This document shows, piece by piece, positions 13,457 to 28,222 of a stretch of DNA of 64,000 nucleotides; the first letter of the stretch is position 1; each line of letters starts with the position of its first letter. Source of the DNA: Hormiphora californensis (lineage: Eukaryota > Ctenophora > Tentaculata > Cydippida > Pleurobrachiidae); contig CM035362.1 of the NCBI GenBank assembly GCA_020137815.1, positions 212,605 through 276,604 of the forward strand, given 5' to 3'. A model generated the notes under the pieces. The model had not been told where the DNA came from, ran no database searches, and worked only from the letters and a program-made list of their open reading frames with translations. A program made the position numbers and the translations under genes.

Positions 13457-14107
13457 TACTGTGTGATTTTAAATGACTGGGACTGGTATATTGCGAATTG
13501 CGTGAAAACTATGGCATCTTTCGACTTCAATTTGTGGGACATGATAAAACTAGGTTGTAGCAATTTTCTCCTAGTTTTACAGCAAATTTCAATGTTCCTG
13601 AATGAATCTATTGCCCCAAAACCCCTCCCAACTTACACAGTCATATCTCTGGAGTCTAATGAGATAGAGATAGTTCATTTTTAGGAGAGACAGATAAGAC
13701 GATTTCAAATGTTTTGTCTGCTTTACGAGTTGCTACATTTTATCATTTGTTCACAGGAACTGTTTAAAGTGATGTAACACGCTCTAATTATCCAAATTTA
13801 GGTCATTTTACCCCTCCAAAGACACATGTCCAGCTGCATCTAGTGGGCTAATGAGGCCTTGAACACGCCATACGCTCACGTGTTACTGTAGGGCTACACG
13901 CTCTCCTTTTCCATCTTGAACCAGACAGACATGATCATGGCGTCTGGAAGTGGTAACAAGCTGTAGAAAACCAGACAGACTAGATGCCTCTCTACTTCAA
14001 ACGTATCACTCTCTCCCTTCTCGTTATAGCCAACGTCCACGTGACTGGAATTGGGATCTCGACATGATCAAAATGTCCACAAACGCGTTCTCTCTCTCAC
14101 ACACTCT

Positions 14108-14148
<41 letters not shown>

Positions 14149-14761
14149 CCTCTCTCTCCCATGTCGAGATCCCAATTCCACGTCACGTGACCTTATAACG
14201 AGAAAGGGAGAGAGTGGATACGTTGAAGTAGAGAGCATCTAGTCTGTCTGGTTTTCTACAGCTTGTTACCACTTCCAGACACCATGATCATGTCTGCTGG
14301 TTCAAGATGGAAAAGGAGAGCTGTAGCCCTAAGTAACTCGTGACGTATGCGTGTTCAAGGCCTCATTAGCCCAACTAGATGCAGCTGGACATGTGATCTT
14401 TGAGGGGTAAAATGACCTAAATTTGGCCTAATTAGAGCGTGTTACATCATATTCAAACAGTTCCTGTGAACAATGTATAAATGTAGCAACTCGTAAAGCA
14501 GAGCAAAACATTTGAAATCGTCTTATCTGTCTCTCCTAAAAATTTGAACTCTCTATCTCATTAGACTCCAGAGATCTGACTGTGTAAAGTTGGAGGAGGT
14601 TTTTGGGCAATCATATTCATTCAGGAACATTGAAATTTGCTGAAAACTAGGAGAAATTGCTACAACCTAGTTTTATCATGTCCCAAAATTCGGAGTCGAA
14701 AGATGCCAGTTTTCACGCAATTCGCAATATACCAGTCCCAGTCATTTAAAATCACACAGTA
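13457..14761. mobile_element. Long palindromic (foldback) element, arm 1 copy
   Basis: Inverted repeat with arms of about 600 bp meeting at a (CT)n centre near 14087-14157. It starts TACTGTGTGATTTTAAATGA, ends with the reverse complement and is flanked by TA on both sides, as expected for Tc1/mariner-type insertion. No transposase is seen. The same element sits at the same place in arm 2, so the insertion predates the split of the arms. It starts about 20 bp after the stop codon of the YHYH copy. Confidence 0.85.
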
Positions 14762-14763
14762 TA

Positions 14764-15624
14764 ATGGGATTCAACCATCGGAAAATATATTGATTTTTGA
14801 ATCTGAACCAGAGAAATTGAATCAGTTACAAAAATTTATTTCCGATTTTCAATGGAGAAACGTATTTTATTTCTCAGACAAGATAGCTATTATTTTTTGT
14901 GTCAATCATTATATATTCATTAATTTTATTGTTATAATAAGAACGTGTTCCAATTTGAGTAAAACAAACAATCATTTTATCAAGCACCCCTGGCCCGCTC
15001 GGAGTTTGTTCAGCCAGATCATATATTTAAGAATATATTTTGAATTTAATACAGAGATTATAATGGCCAAGCTGGTGTCACATGTCACATGCCACTTTCT
15101 CCAAATGCGAATGATCTGAACATTTGTATTTCATTTGTAATCCACTAATTGTATTTTTTGTTTGTGGCTGTTCCTAATTGGTGTTCCCTAAACTATTCCT
15201 TTGATTTTATTTTTTTTTTTTAGTTATGGCTTCTCCCCCCCTCTCATACAAATAAACCCAGGTTTATTGATTATGTGATAGATTCGTTCATAATATAATT
15301 TTATCAATGCCTCTTGATTAAATTAATTTCATATTGTTTAAAGGAGAGCCTAGGCTCCCCGGGCGGCTGGATCCCATTCACCTAACATTGAGTTTTATAG
15401 CTCTATGAGGATATTTAACTTGAAAACAGGCAACATGTAACTAGTTACAGTCTCATACTGGAAACAAAAGGAGGGTTTATTTGGGAAGGGGCGGCCCGCC
15501 TTGAAAGATGAAATCACATTATATCCTTCGATCGGGCTTCAACACCAAGATCAGTGGGTTTAGTATCTCTCCAGCTATCAGGATATACGTGGCCACCCCT
15601 TATTCCCTCGTAGCCTATTCCAAT
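14764..15624. other. Intergenic, upstream of arm 1 lectin copy
   Basis: AT-rich spacer between the foldback element and the lectin copy, mirrored at 26679-27559. No exon is recognised. It should contain the lectin promoter, but I see no clear core element. Confidence 0.45.
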
Positions 15625-16149
15625 ATGCCGCACCTCCTCCTCCCTCCTCCTTGTCCTGATTGGAGCTGCTGTGGACGGTGGGAAGGTGAACCTATCATTG
15701 AGGGAGTTCAAGACAGAGCTCCTCGGCTTCAAGAGGCTCGTCAAGGATTTCCTGCCTGATGGTGTTTTTATGACTTGTGAGATTGCCCTCTTTTCGAAAA
15801 TTGTAAGTCATATTCTTTTTTCATATCAGCCTCATCCTGCCATGATTCCGTAATTAAACAAATCCTCCATATTCCTGTAGGTTGATTATGAGGAGGCAGA
15901 TTTAAGATGTAAGAACTTCACGCTGGGTTGGGGCTACTCGAAGGTAATCTGGTTACCATTGCAAACAGAACAAGACACAACCGCCACTCAAAGTCCTGCT
16001 GGAAATGGCACTACCCGGAAGCCGGATTACCCCGCCAAAGTGGAGCAGTGAGAGCTGGACGTGGGCCGCGGTACACTGTTGCCGCTCATTTTGTAAACTA
16101 AATATGTAAGATAAACTACAAGTTACTCTCTACTCTTATCCCTGTCATC

Positions 16150-16355
16150 GTGCCCCCCTCCAACCCCGCCCCTCCCCTCCCCTGTGCCCTCCAACCCCGC
16201 CCCCGCGCCCCCCTTCCCACCTCCCCCCCGCACCCTCCAACTCCCGCCCCCTCCCACCGCCCCCTCCCCGCACCCTCCACCCCCCCCCCTCCCCGCCTCC
16301 CCCTCCGCCCCTCCAACCCCCCCCCTCCCCGCACCCCCATCCCCGCCCCCCCCTC
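16150..16355 (+). repeat. C-rich minisatellite in lectin intron 2
   Basis: Irregular repeats of CCCCGCCCCTCC type, about 200 bp long. The arm 2 counterpart (about 26041-26165) is shorter. The G-rich strand has many runs of 3-6 G and could form G-quadruplexes. The open frames here are composition artefacts. Confidence 0.8.
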
Positions 16356-16549
16356 AGGAAGCGTAAATAACCTGAGAACAGGATGGATACGTTATTATGA
16401 TTGGCATTGGAGTACGGGGAAAATCCAGGGATTATGAAAAGTGGATGAATAGTAAGCTATATATTTTGGATCATTAGTTCCCCCTGAATTATACTTGTCT
16501 GACAAACTCCAGGAAGAACACCAATAGGATCGTCTATATTATAGATGCC

Positions 16550-16636
16550 TTCTTCTTCTTCTTGGAGGCGCGTCTCCATTGGTTGAGATTAAGGGTGGAA
16601 CCATAGAGTTTCCTTTTCCCGGCCTGGTGTATTAGT
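16550..16636 (-). mobile_element. Short retroposon with GAA tail, arm 1
   Basis: An 87-bp insert flanked by the 9-bp direct repeat ATAGATGCC (16541-16549 and 16637-16645). On the minus strand it ends in a small hairpin (TGGAGACGCGCCTCCA) followed by (GAA)n directly before the duplicated target. This is the signature of LINE-driven retroposition. The mirror copy is at 25755-25841. Confidence 0.65.
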
Positions 16637-16904
16637 ATAGATGCCAGTTCCCCCAACTCACCCCCTCCTCCTCCTCCCCACAGAGATGCCGGACGGTAAA
16701 AAACTAAAGTATGGCAGAGTGGGTGTGATAGAAAACCATACTGTTGGCAGCAGCAAATGAGAGCGAATCATGATGGTGTTTGGGTGATAGTTACACCTTC
16801 AGACACACCCTTACCGCCTGTGATTATCAGGGGAAATACGTAGTGTCAGGAGTCCACAGGTATACAAATGTGGGGGTGCTGCAGTTCTCTCCACCGCTCT
16901 TATA

Positions 16905-17875
16905 GTTAGGGGAAATTAGCTTTCAACTAGGGAAAAATTTGTAACAAGCTAATTCCTTCACCAATTGGTCCCTATGGGTCCCTAGAATCACCAAAAAAAA
17001 TCACAAAAAATCCGCGATGGCGAAGTTGGGTTTTTTGACCACCCCTTTTACCTGTATTTTCAGTCATGTGGTCAAACATATAAATTCTCTTAGAATCGGA
17101 GTAGAGAAGAAATGGGCACTTAACTGTGTAGACGTCCTCGCATTAGTGGGGGTAGACGCCCATGAAAAGTCCTCTACTCATTGGTTAATTAGATAATTGG
17201 ATAATTAGATATGCGCATAGCCGTTTTTGGCCATACGGCTATAGCCACTTAGAAATGGTTTAGAGACTTTTCACTGGTGCCATTTTGTAGGCAATAACCA
17301 AGTTATGGGGGGTCGACGTCGGACTTTTAAGCTCCATCTCCAACCGTTTAGCCGATATTTGGCTTCAAAGGTGCTCAAAATCGGGCTTTTTACCGTTTTT
17401 TGCTCATTTTGAGCACCTTTAAAGCCAAATAACGGCTAAACGATTGAAGATAGAGATTAAAAGTCCGACGTCGACCCCCCATAACTTGGTTATTGCTACA
17501 AAATGCACCATGAAAGTCTCTAAACCATTCCTAAGTGGCTATAGCCGTATGGCCAAAAAACGGCTATTCGCAGATCTAATTATCCAATTATCTAATTAAC
17601 CAAATGAGCGTCTACCCCCACTAATGCGAGGACGCTACACAGTTAAGTGCCCTTATTTTCTTCTCTACTCCTATTCTAAGAGAATTTATATGTTTGACCA
17701 CATGACTGAAAATACAGGTAAAAGGGCGTGGTCCAAAAACCCAACTTCGCCATCGCGGATTTTTTGTGATTTTTTTTGGTGATTCTAGGGACCCATAGGG
17801 ACCAATTGGTGAAGGAATTAGCTTGTTACAAATTTTTCCCTAGTTTCGGCCCTTATTTAGCTAATTTCCCCTAAC
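16905..17875. mobile_element. Palindromic element, arm 1 only
   Basis: Inverted repeat with arms of about 470 bp and ends GTTAGGGGAAATTAGCT, flanked by TA. The centre lies near 17390. No coding capacity is seen. It lies in intron 4 of the lectin copy; the matching intron in arm 2 is uninterrupted at this point (near 25494). About 140 bp at its end match the loop of the TTAA-flanked foldback at 34105-35481. Confidence 0.85.
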
Positions 17876-18387
17876 TATTATATAACACTACTATTATATC
17901 ACCACCACTACTATATAGCTATGTATATATCGCCACTAAAACACCACTATGCTATTATGATATATCACCATTAAAACACCGTACATTCTCAGGACGTGGG
18001 AGGGAGCAAAGGAGCACTGTGAGAGAGCAGGGCTTACCCTCGCCAAGATACGATGACAGAGCGAGCTGTCTAATTCCTTATGGTGGCTGATGTCTGTCCT
18101 GGGTCCCTCGAGACACCAGTCTGTCCACTTGGAAACCAGCCAACTGGATCTGGCTGGGAGCACGGACCTAAACGACGAGGGAGAGTGGAGTGGGGGATTG
18201 ATGAGTTAAGGTTGATGCAGACTGGGACATACCCTGGAAGGTCAAGCAGGAAATGACAACGCATCATATCTGGGACCGTTTAGAGAGACAGCGACAAGAT
18301 GCATGGCGCTTAGTCGGTGGGGTACCTTTGATGATAGTATGTGGGAGTTAGAAAGAGCCATTCGGGTGCCGTGCAAAGCGAACATAA

Positions 18388-21258
<2,871 letters not shown>

Positions 21259-21284
21259 AATTTGCAAAATTTCTGCCTACGGAG
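21259..21284. other. Centre of the giant inverted repeat
   Basis: Twenty-six non-mirrored bases separate the arms. The flanks are perfectly mirrored (CTTAAAGA at the left edge, TCTTTAAG at the right) and match closely outward over the nearest 100 bp. Such a tight join may be a real palindrome centre or the point where an assembler crossed from one haplotype to the other. Confidence 0.85.
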
Positions 21285-22506
21285 TCTTTAAGAAAGAACA
21301 CGTCTTGTTAATCTCCTTCAGCACAGTGGGGGGTCGAGCCCCGTGGTGACTAATCCAGGCCATGTGGTTACGTCAATGCTCAGAATAAACAGGTCTCGAG
21401 TGTGTAAAGCCTAGAAAAGTCTAGAACACTGTTAGCCACATAAAAGCTGTTCTCAGATCAGATATGCAGCTAATCAGGGGATATAGAATAGCTTATTAGT
21501 TATGTGATACGGGATCATGCGATGTAAGACTGGTATAATGAATTCTGCGGAGCAATAGAGGACTTTATTTAAATCGTGGAGGTTAGGGAGAAGTGGAGAG
21601 ATCTCTGTAAACCATACACAGATAATCATATGCTAGTGACTGGTTTGAAACAGTAAAAACGTCCTACAACTGAAAGGCAAAGAGCCTTTAAAAAAGTGAA
21701 ACACACTGGGTAGAAACATCAAGATAGGAATATCATTGGCAACAACTACGAGTGGTCCGTGAACTATCGTATAGCCTAATTTGCTCACACCGAGCGTGCA
21801 CAATTCGTGGTCTGATCTTGTGGCCACCATTATATATTGTGGACACATAATATATTACAAGATGGCTGCATTGATCACCATAGCAACATGGTAATATCTG
21901 TACCGGCTCATACCGGGGAATTATAGGTCACGTGTCGAGGTTTACTGTGCAGAAATGATGGAAGAACGGACAATAATATATTGCAATCGAGAAGTCCTCG
22001 TTTCGTTGAATAAACCAGCTATGAAAGAGAGTATCGAGATAGAAGAAAAAAGGAGAGAGAGAGAGAGAGGGAGAGAGAGAATGAGAAGATGAAGAGAGAG
22101 ATGAGTGGAGAGAGAAGAGAGAGACTGAGGGAGACGAGACTGAGAGACGACGTAGAAGAGGGAAAACTGAGAGTTGCTTGATAATTGTCTCATGTCACAT
22201 TCCTTGTTGAAGTTGTGACATTTTATAGCACTTTCGTTTGACCGTCGCTTTCTCGCCTTAAAACCTCTCGGAACAGGGGAGATTTCTATATGAGCCTTCG
22301 GAGCACAGGGGAGGAAGGGAGTAAAATGAGAGAGCGGCGCAGGAACAGAGGCGAAGAGAGGAGAAGGAACAGCGCGAGAGCGGATTAGACGAAGAAGTGC
22401 AGGAGCAGAAGAGGAGGAGAGCAGATAACTGAGCAGAGGTCACTCATGCACGTCAGCATAAGAGGCAAGTCGTCGCTCTCTCCTTCAGTCTCTGCTTCTC
22501 TGCTTC

Positions 22507-22521
22507 TCATCTCTCTCTTCT

Positions 22522-22588
<67 letters not shown>
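22507..22588 (+). repeat. (CT)n microsatellite
   Basis: A near-pure CT tract, mirror of the AG tracts at 20037-20274, with different length and interruptions in the two arms. Confidence 0.9.
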
Positions 22589-23766
22589 ACCATCTACCCA
22601 CCTTACCAGACACCTTGTGTCTTATGTGTTGATACAGATCTTCCAACCTAGAAGATACTATTTCTGGACTCCATGGAATCCAGTATAAGGGTTGCTTACA
22701 AATTTTGAGAAAAGTGTTCATCAGATTTTCAGATCAGGTTCTGACCGAAAACTCACTTTCTCACTAGATATTTTTGACCATCGGTACTATAATTGGAATG
22801 CATTGGTCGACTATTATTAGAGAAAGGAAGAGCAGGATAGGATCAAATACAATATTAAAGTACAGAAACTTCTTTCAATCACTGATCCTAGCAGTACGAA
22901 TCTAAGACTTTGTGCTAAGCTGCGGAAATGGAAGTCTAGAAATGTCGAGAATAAAGCTATATAAGATCGGTAATATATGCATTTTATAGTTTCGTCGGTC
23001 TTCATTCGAACTACTTTAAGAAAATATCAATTCCTTCACTTTCATTTCCGATCATTTTTATGATCGATTAAAGATCAAAAACTGAAGATTACTGAAAGAG
23101 AATGCATTATATAGAAACCGCTGCAGTATTTGTCCCGCAATTAGGCCACAATTTATAAAACAAAGTTATATTTTCCAACTCAGGAAACGTTTCCACTAGA
23201 GAGCTTCAATCCCACAAACTAGATAACCGGAGTCATTAACGACATATTAAATAGTGTTTCATCCCGTCGCTCTCTCATTCTCTCCGTGATTAATAATTAA
23301 ATTATACGGTTGCCATTTGTTGAACAAGTTGCCATGGAAGCGATTAAAAACATAGCGATTGCACTATAGACGCAGTACCCACGTACTATAGACGCATTAT
23401 AGACGCATTATAGAATCACACAAAACCCAAGACTAATCTGTAGCAAATTGATTGCATTTTAATGGTATAAATTCTAAAGACCGTATCTTTGAAGGGAAAT
23501 TTCCGAGAACCTCTGAAATACGAAAAAAGTCGAAAACTGCTAAAAATGACAGTTTTTGCCGTTTTACGCAAAAACGGCACATTACAGGATTTTAATTTTA
23601 TGTTTTTCGGATTCTACGTCAAAAAATGCGCATGGGGTAGGGTCCGTAACTTCTCGGGTTACTGATCTAGGCGAGGTATAACCTCCTTCCAGGACACCGT
23701 GCCGAGGATCCCGGTAAATCGGGGTCCGACTGTAATTTAGATTTTCAGTTTACGATAATAAAAGAT

Positions 23767-23884
23767 ATGTCTTTACATTCAGGTGATTTAGTGGTAATGC
23801 GGCCCCCGGACAGCCCACAGTTTTCTATGACTGAACTCATGGACATTTTTCGGACGACCAATAGAAGAATTTCTCGACTTACAG
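23767..23884 (+). CDS. Possible orphan exon, arm 2
   Basis: An open frame starting ATG TCT TTA CAT that ends at a good donor (CTTACAG|GTAAGC). The predicted peptide begins MSLHSGDLVVMRPPD and shows no family I know. An internal acceptor (ACATTCAG|GTGATT) would allow it to be an internal exon instead. The mirrored stretch in arm 1 (about 18702-18820, minus) is frameshifted. No partner exons were found, so this is weak. Confidence 0.25.
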
Positions 23885-24206
23885 GTAAGCGACTGAGATG
23901 TATTTTGTGTAGCATTTTCACTAGCATAAAGAGGAGACCAGGCTGGTTTAGGTTTTATTTAAACATTCTTGCCTGGCTAGACTGTGTTTCAAATGTAAAG
24001 GGAGGGTTATAACATAACAAAAACATTCATAGACATACGTTTTGAATTTTCAAAATGCAATTTACCACAAAGTACATTATGGCGACAATTAATTGACAAT
24101 TAATTGACAACTAATTGAAAACTAATTGACAATTAATTGATCGGGTAATCCAGCATCCTTCACAACTTTATGGAGTGTCTATAAAACAGGAATTCACGAC
24201 AGAATA

Positions 24207-26678
24207 TTATGTTCCTTTGCACTGGCACCCGAATGGCCTCTTTCTAACTCCCACATAACTATCATCAAAGGTACCCCACCGACTAACAGCCAGTGCATCC
24301 TGTCCTGTCTCTCTAAACGGTCCCAGATACGATGCGTTGTCATTTCCTGCTTTTACCTTCCAGGGTATGTCCCAGTCTGCATCGACCTTAACTCCATCAT
24401 CCACCCACTCCCACTCTCCCTCGTCGTTGAGGTCTGTGCCTCCCAGCCAGATCCAGTTTGCTGGTTTCCAAGTGGACAGACTGGTGTCTCGAGGACCCAG
24501 GAAGACATCAGCCACCATTAGGAATTCAGACAGCTCGCTCTTGTCTCGTATCTTGGCGAGGGTAAGCCCTGCTCTCTCACAATGCTCCTTTGCTCCCTCC
24601 CACGTCCTGAGAATGTACGGTGTTTACTGTTTTGATGGTGATACATACAGGGTGTTCATTTTGGATCTTTACAAGCGTTGGGCTTCACCCAGAAAAAAAG
24701 TTGACAAGATTAGGTCATGAAACTTTATACTTGGACTATTCTATACCCTCATTCAAGGTTCCCGGTGTTTTCGGAGCTCTAGCACCCCAGGAAGTGTGTT
24801 TTTGGCATCTAAACTACCAGAAGGAATTTTTTGTTGGTGCTGAGACTTTGCTAAAATGTTTTTTGGGTATTTTCTATGTCAATTCCAAAGTTTCATGATG
24901 ATTGAATATGTTTTTCGGACTCAAAATTTCGAAAAAAGTGGCTGGAAAGGTTCGAAAACGGCTTAAAAACGGCAAAAATTGAGTCTTTCCAGCCACTTTT
25001 TTCGAAATTTTGACATCGAAAAACACATTCAATCATCATAAAACTTTAGGATTGACATAGAAAATACCCAAAAAACATTTTAGCAAAGTCTCAGCACCAG
25101 CAAAAAATTCCTTCTGGTAGTTTTGATGCCAAAAACACACTTCCCGGGGTGCTAGAGCTCCGAAAACACCGGGAACCTTGAATGAGGGTATAGAATAGTC
25201 CAAGTACAGTCGGACCCCGATTTAGGGACACCCTCGGGGGAAAGGCTCTTGTCCACTAAATCGGGGTGTCCACTAAATCGGGGTCAAATAAGGTTAATTT
25301 CCTATATCGGGGGAAAAAAATCCTGTCCCTAAATCGGGGTGCCACTAAATCGGGGTCCGACTGTATGAAGTTTCATGACCTAATCTTGTCAACTTTTTTC
25401 CGGGTGAAGCCCAACGCTTGTAAAGATCCAAAATGAACACCGTGTATATTGGTGTTTTAGTGGCGATATCATTATAGTGATTGATGATAAGAGCGGTGGA
25501 GAGAACTGCAGCACCCCCACATTTGTACCTGTGGACTCCTGACACTACGTATTTCCCCTGATAATCACAGGCGTAAGGGTGTGTCTTGAAGGTGTACGTG
25601 TCATCCCAAACACCATCATGATTCGCTCTCATTTGATGCTGCCAACAGTATGGTTTCTCATCACACCCACTCTTGCCATACTTTAGTTTTTTACCGTCCG
25701 GCATCTCTGTGGGGAGGAGGAGGAGGGGGTGAGTTGGGGGAACTTGGCATCTATACTAATACACCAGGCCGGGAAAAGGAAACTCTATGGTTCCAACCCT
25801 TAATCTCAACCAATGGAGACGGCCTCCAAGAAGAAGAAGAAGGCATCTATAATATAGACGATCCTTATTAGAGTTCTTCCTGGAGTTTGTCAGACAAGTA
25901 TAATTCAGGGGGAACCTAATGATCCAAGATATTTAGCTTACTATTCATCCACTTTTCATAATCCCCTGGATTTTCCCCGTTACTCCACTGCCAATCATCA
26001 ATAACGTATCCATCCTGCTCCTCCAGGTTATTTACCTTCCTGAGGGGGCGGGGTTGGAGGGTGCGGGGAGGGGGAGGGGCTGGAGGGGGCGGGGTTGAAG
26101 GGCGTGCGCCGCGCAGGGAGGGGGTAGAGCGGGGGGAGGGGCGGGGTTGGAGGGGGGAGGGGGGCACGATGACATGGATAAGATTAGAGAGTAACTTGTA
26201 GTTTATCTTACATATTTTATAATTGTAGTACCTTAGTCCGGCCCACGTCCATCTCTCACTGCTCCACTTTGCGGGGTAATCCGCTTCCGGGTAGGCCATT
26301 TCCAACAGGACTTTGAGTGCGGTTGTCTTGTTCTCGTTTGCAATGGTGACCAGATTACCTTTCGAGTAGCCCCAACCCAGCGTGAAGTTCTTACATCTTA
26401 AATCTGCCTCCTCATAATCAACCTACAGCAATATGGAGGATTTGTTTGATTACGGAATCAGCAGGATGAGGCTGATATAATGAAAAGAGAATATGACTTA
26501 CAATTTTCGAAAAGAGAGCAATCTCACAAGTCATAAAAACACCATCAGGCAGGAAATCCTTGACGAGCCTCTTGAAGCCGAGGAGCTCTGTCTTGAACTC
26601 CCTCAATGATAGGTTCACCTTCCCACCGTCCACAGCAGCTCCAGTCAGGACAAGGAGGAGGAGGAGGAGGTGCGGCAT
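24207..26678 (-). CDS. Secreted protein with two C-type lectin domains
   Basis: Five exons, all GT-AG with matching phases: 26678-26502, 26422-26232, 26039-25942, 25706-25529, 24606-24207; 347 residues. It starts with a signal peptide (MPHLLLLLLVLTGAAV); I chose this ATG over an in-frame one 120 bases upstream because only here is the N-terminus hydrophobic. The first lectin domain covers roughly residues 50-208 (LVTI near 83, W-T-W-A-G-L near 117, PYACDYQ near 205). The second spans about 216-345 (WIWLGGTD at 266-273, closing FGCQC). Neither domain shows a clear EPN or QPD calcium-site motif, so sugar binding is uncertain. It lies on the same strand 2.2 kb downstream of the YHYH gene. Intron 4 carries a palindromic transposon not found in the other arm. 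The C-type lectin-like fold call is firm; ligand and role are unknown. Confidence 0.88.
24648..25444. mobile_element. Palindromic element, arm 2 only, TA target
   Basis: Inverted repeat with ends CAGGGTGTTCATTTTGGATC and its near complement, flanked by TA (24646-24647 and 25445-25446). Its arms meet near 24970. It sits in lectin intron 4; arm 1 has a continuous empty site near 17975. No open frame for a transposase is seen, so it is a non-autonomous foldback of Tc1/mariner-like target choice. Confidence 0.82.
25207..25363. mobile_element. Nested pogo-like MITE
   Basis: A 157-bp insert with terminal inverted repeats CAGTCGGACCCCGATTTA and TA on both sides (25205-25206, 25364-25365). It interrupts only the right arm of the 24648-25444 foldback, so it came later. 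Internal copies of CTAAATCGGGGT repeat the end motif. Related single ends occur near 23733 (and 18855), and a diverged one near 39130. Confidence 0.88.
25755..25841 (+). mobile_element. Short retroposon with GAA tail, arm 2
   Basis: Mirror of 16550-16636. It is flanked by GGCATCTAT (25746-25754 and 25842-25850) and ends in the hairpin TGGAGACGGCCTCCA plus (GAA)n. It lies in lectin intron 3. Confidence 0.65.
26041..26165 (+). repeat. G-rich minisatellite in lectin intron 2
   Basis: Shorter arm 2 version of the C-rich tract at 16150-16355, here G-rich on the plus strand, with many runs of 3-6 G. Length differs between arms, as expected for an unstable repeat. Confidence 0.75.
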
Positions 26679-27559
26679 ATTGGAATAGGCTACGAGGGAA
26701 TATGAAGGGTGGCCACGTATATCACTGATAGCTGGAGAGATACTAAACCCACTGATCTTGGTGTTGAAGCCCGATCGAAGGATATAATGTGATTTCATCT
26801 ATCAAGGCGGGCCGCCGCTTCCCAAATAAACCTTCCTTTTGTTTCCAGTTGCAGTATGTAACTAGTTACAGTCCTATGTTGCCTGTTTTCAAGTTAAATA
26901 TCCTCATAGAGCTATAAAACTCAATGCTTGGTGAATGGGATCCAGCCGCCCGGTGAGCCTAGACTCTCCTTCAAACAATATGAAATTAATGTTAATCAAG
27001 AGGCATTGATAAAGTTATATTATGAACGATATATCACATAATCAATAAACCTGGGTTTATTTGTATGAAGCGGGATTGTTCGAACTCCATAACTCATCCA
27101 TTTCCCAAATATAACAATATCCAGGAATAGTTTAAACCAAATTAGGAACAGCCACAAACAAAACATACAATTAGTGGATTACAAATGAAATACAAATGTT
27201 CAGATCATTCGCATTTGGTAGAAAGTGGCATGTGACATGTGACACCAGCTTGGCCATTATATATCCTGTATTAAATTCAAAATATATTCTTAAATATATG
27301 ATCTGGCTGAACAAACTCCGATCGGGCCAGGGGTGCTTGATAAAATGATTGTTTGTTTTACTCAAATTTGGAACACGTTCTTATTATAACAATAAAATTA
27401 ATGAATATATAATGATTGACACAAAAAATAATAGCTATCTTGTCTGCAGAAATAAAATACGTTTCTCCATTGAAAATCGGAAATAAATTTTGTAACTGAT
27501 TCAATTTCTCTGTTCAAAGATTCAAAAATCAATATATTTTCCGACTGGTTGAATCCCAT
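26679..27559. other. Lectin upstream region
   Basis: AT-rich spacer holding the presumed promoter and 5' UTR of the lectin gene. No other exon is recognised. Confidence 0.45.
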
Positions 27560-27561
27560 TA

Positions 27562-28174
27562 TACTGTGTGATTTTAAATGACTGGGACTGGTATATTGCG
27601 AATTGCGTGAAAACTATGGCATCTTTCGACTTCGAATTTTGGGACATGATAAAACTAGGTTGTAGCAATTTTCTCCTAGTTTTACAGCAAATTTCAATGT
27701 TCCTGAATGAATATATTGCCCAAAAACCTCCTCCAACTTTACACAGTCATATCTCTGGAGTCTAATGAGATAGAGAGTTCAAATTTTTAGGAGAGACAGA
27801 TAAGACGATTTCAAATGTTTTGTCTGCTTTACGAGTTGCTACATTTATCATTTGTTCACAGGAACTGTTTAAAGTGATGTAACACGCTCTAATTAGGCCA
27901 AATTTAGGTCATTTTACCCCTCAAAGATCACATGTCCAGCTGCATCTAGTGGGCTAATGAGGCCTTGAACACGCATACGTCACGAGTTACTGTAGGGCTA
28001 CAGCTCTCCTTTTCCATCTTGAACCAGCAGACATGATCATGGTGTCTGGAAGTGGTAACAAGCTGTAGAAAACCAGACAGACTAGATGCTCTCTACTTCA
28101 ACGTATCACTCTCTCCCTTCTCGTTATAAGGTCACGTGACTGGAATTGGGATCTCGACATGGGAGAGAGAGGAG

Positions 28175-28222
<48 letters not shown>

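Larger units (their letters stand above)
15625..18387 (+). pseudogene. Arm 1 copy of two-CTLD lectin gene, frameshifted
   Basis: Mirror of the intact gene at 24207-26678. All five exons can be aligned, including the signal peptide start near 15625 and the final TAA at 18385-18387, but small indels break the frame in several exons. Intron 2 holds a C-rich minisatellite (about 16150-16355), intron 3 a short GAA-tailed retroposon (16550-16636) and intron 4 a 971-bp palindromic element that arm 2 does not have. Sequencing error at a contig end or real decay would both explain the frame damage. Confidence 0.8.

Noticed and set aside
26678-26798. Longer start for the two-CTLD lectin (MKSHYILRSG)
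   Set aside because: It would bury the signal peptide 40 residues inside the protein; the ATG at 26678 gives a standard leader.
27568-27765. Paired 65-codon frames MILNDWDWYIAN at both ends of the foldback
   Set aside because: They are one sequence read from the two arms of a palindrome, with no domain and no splice support.
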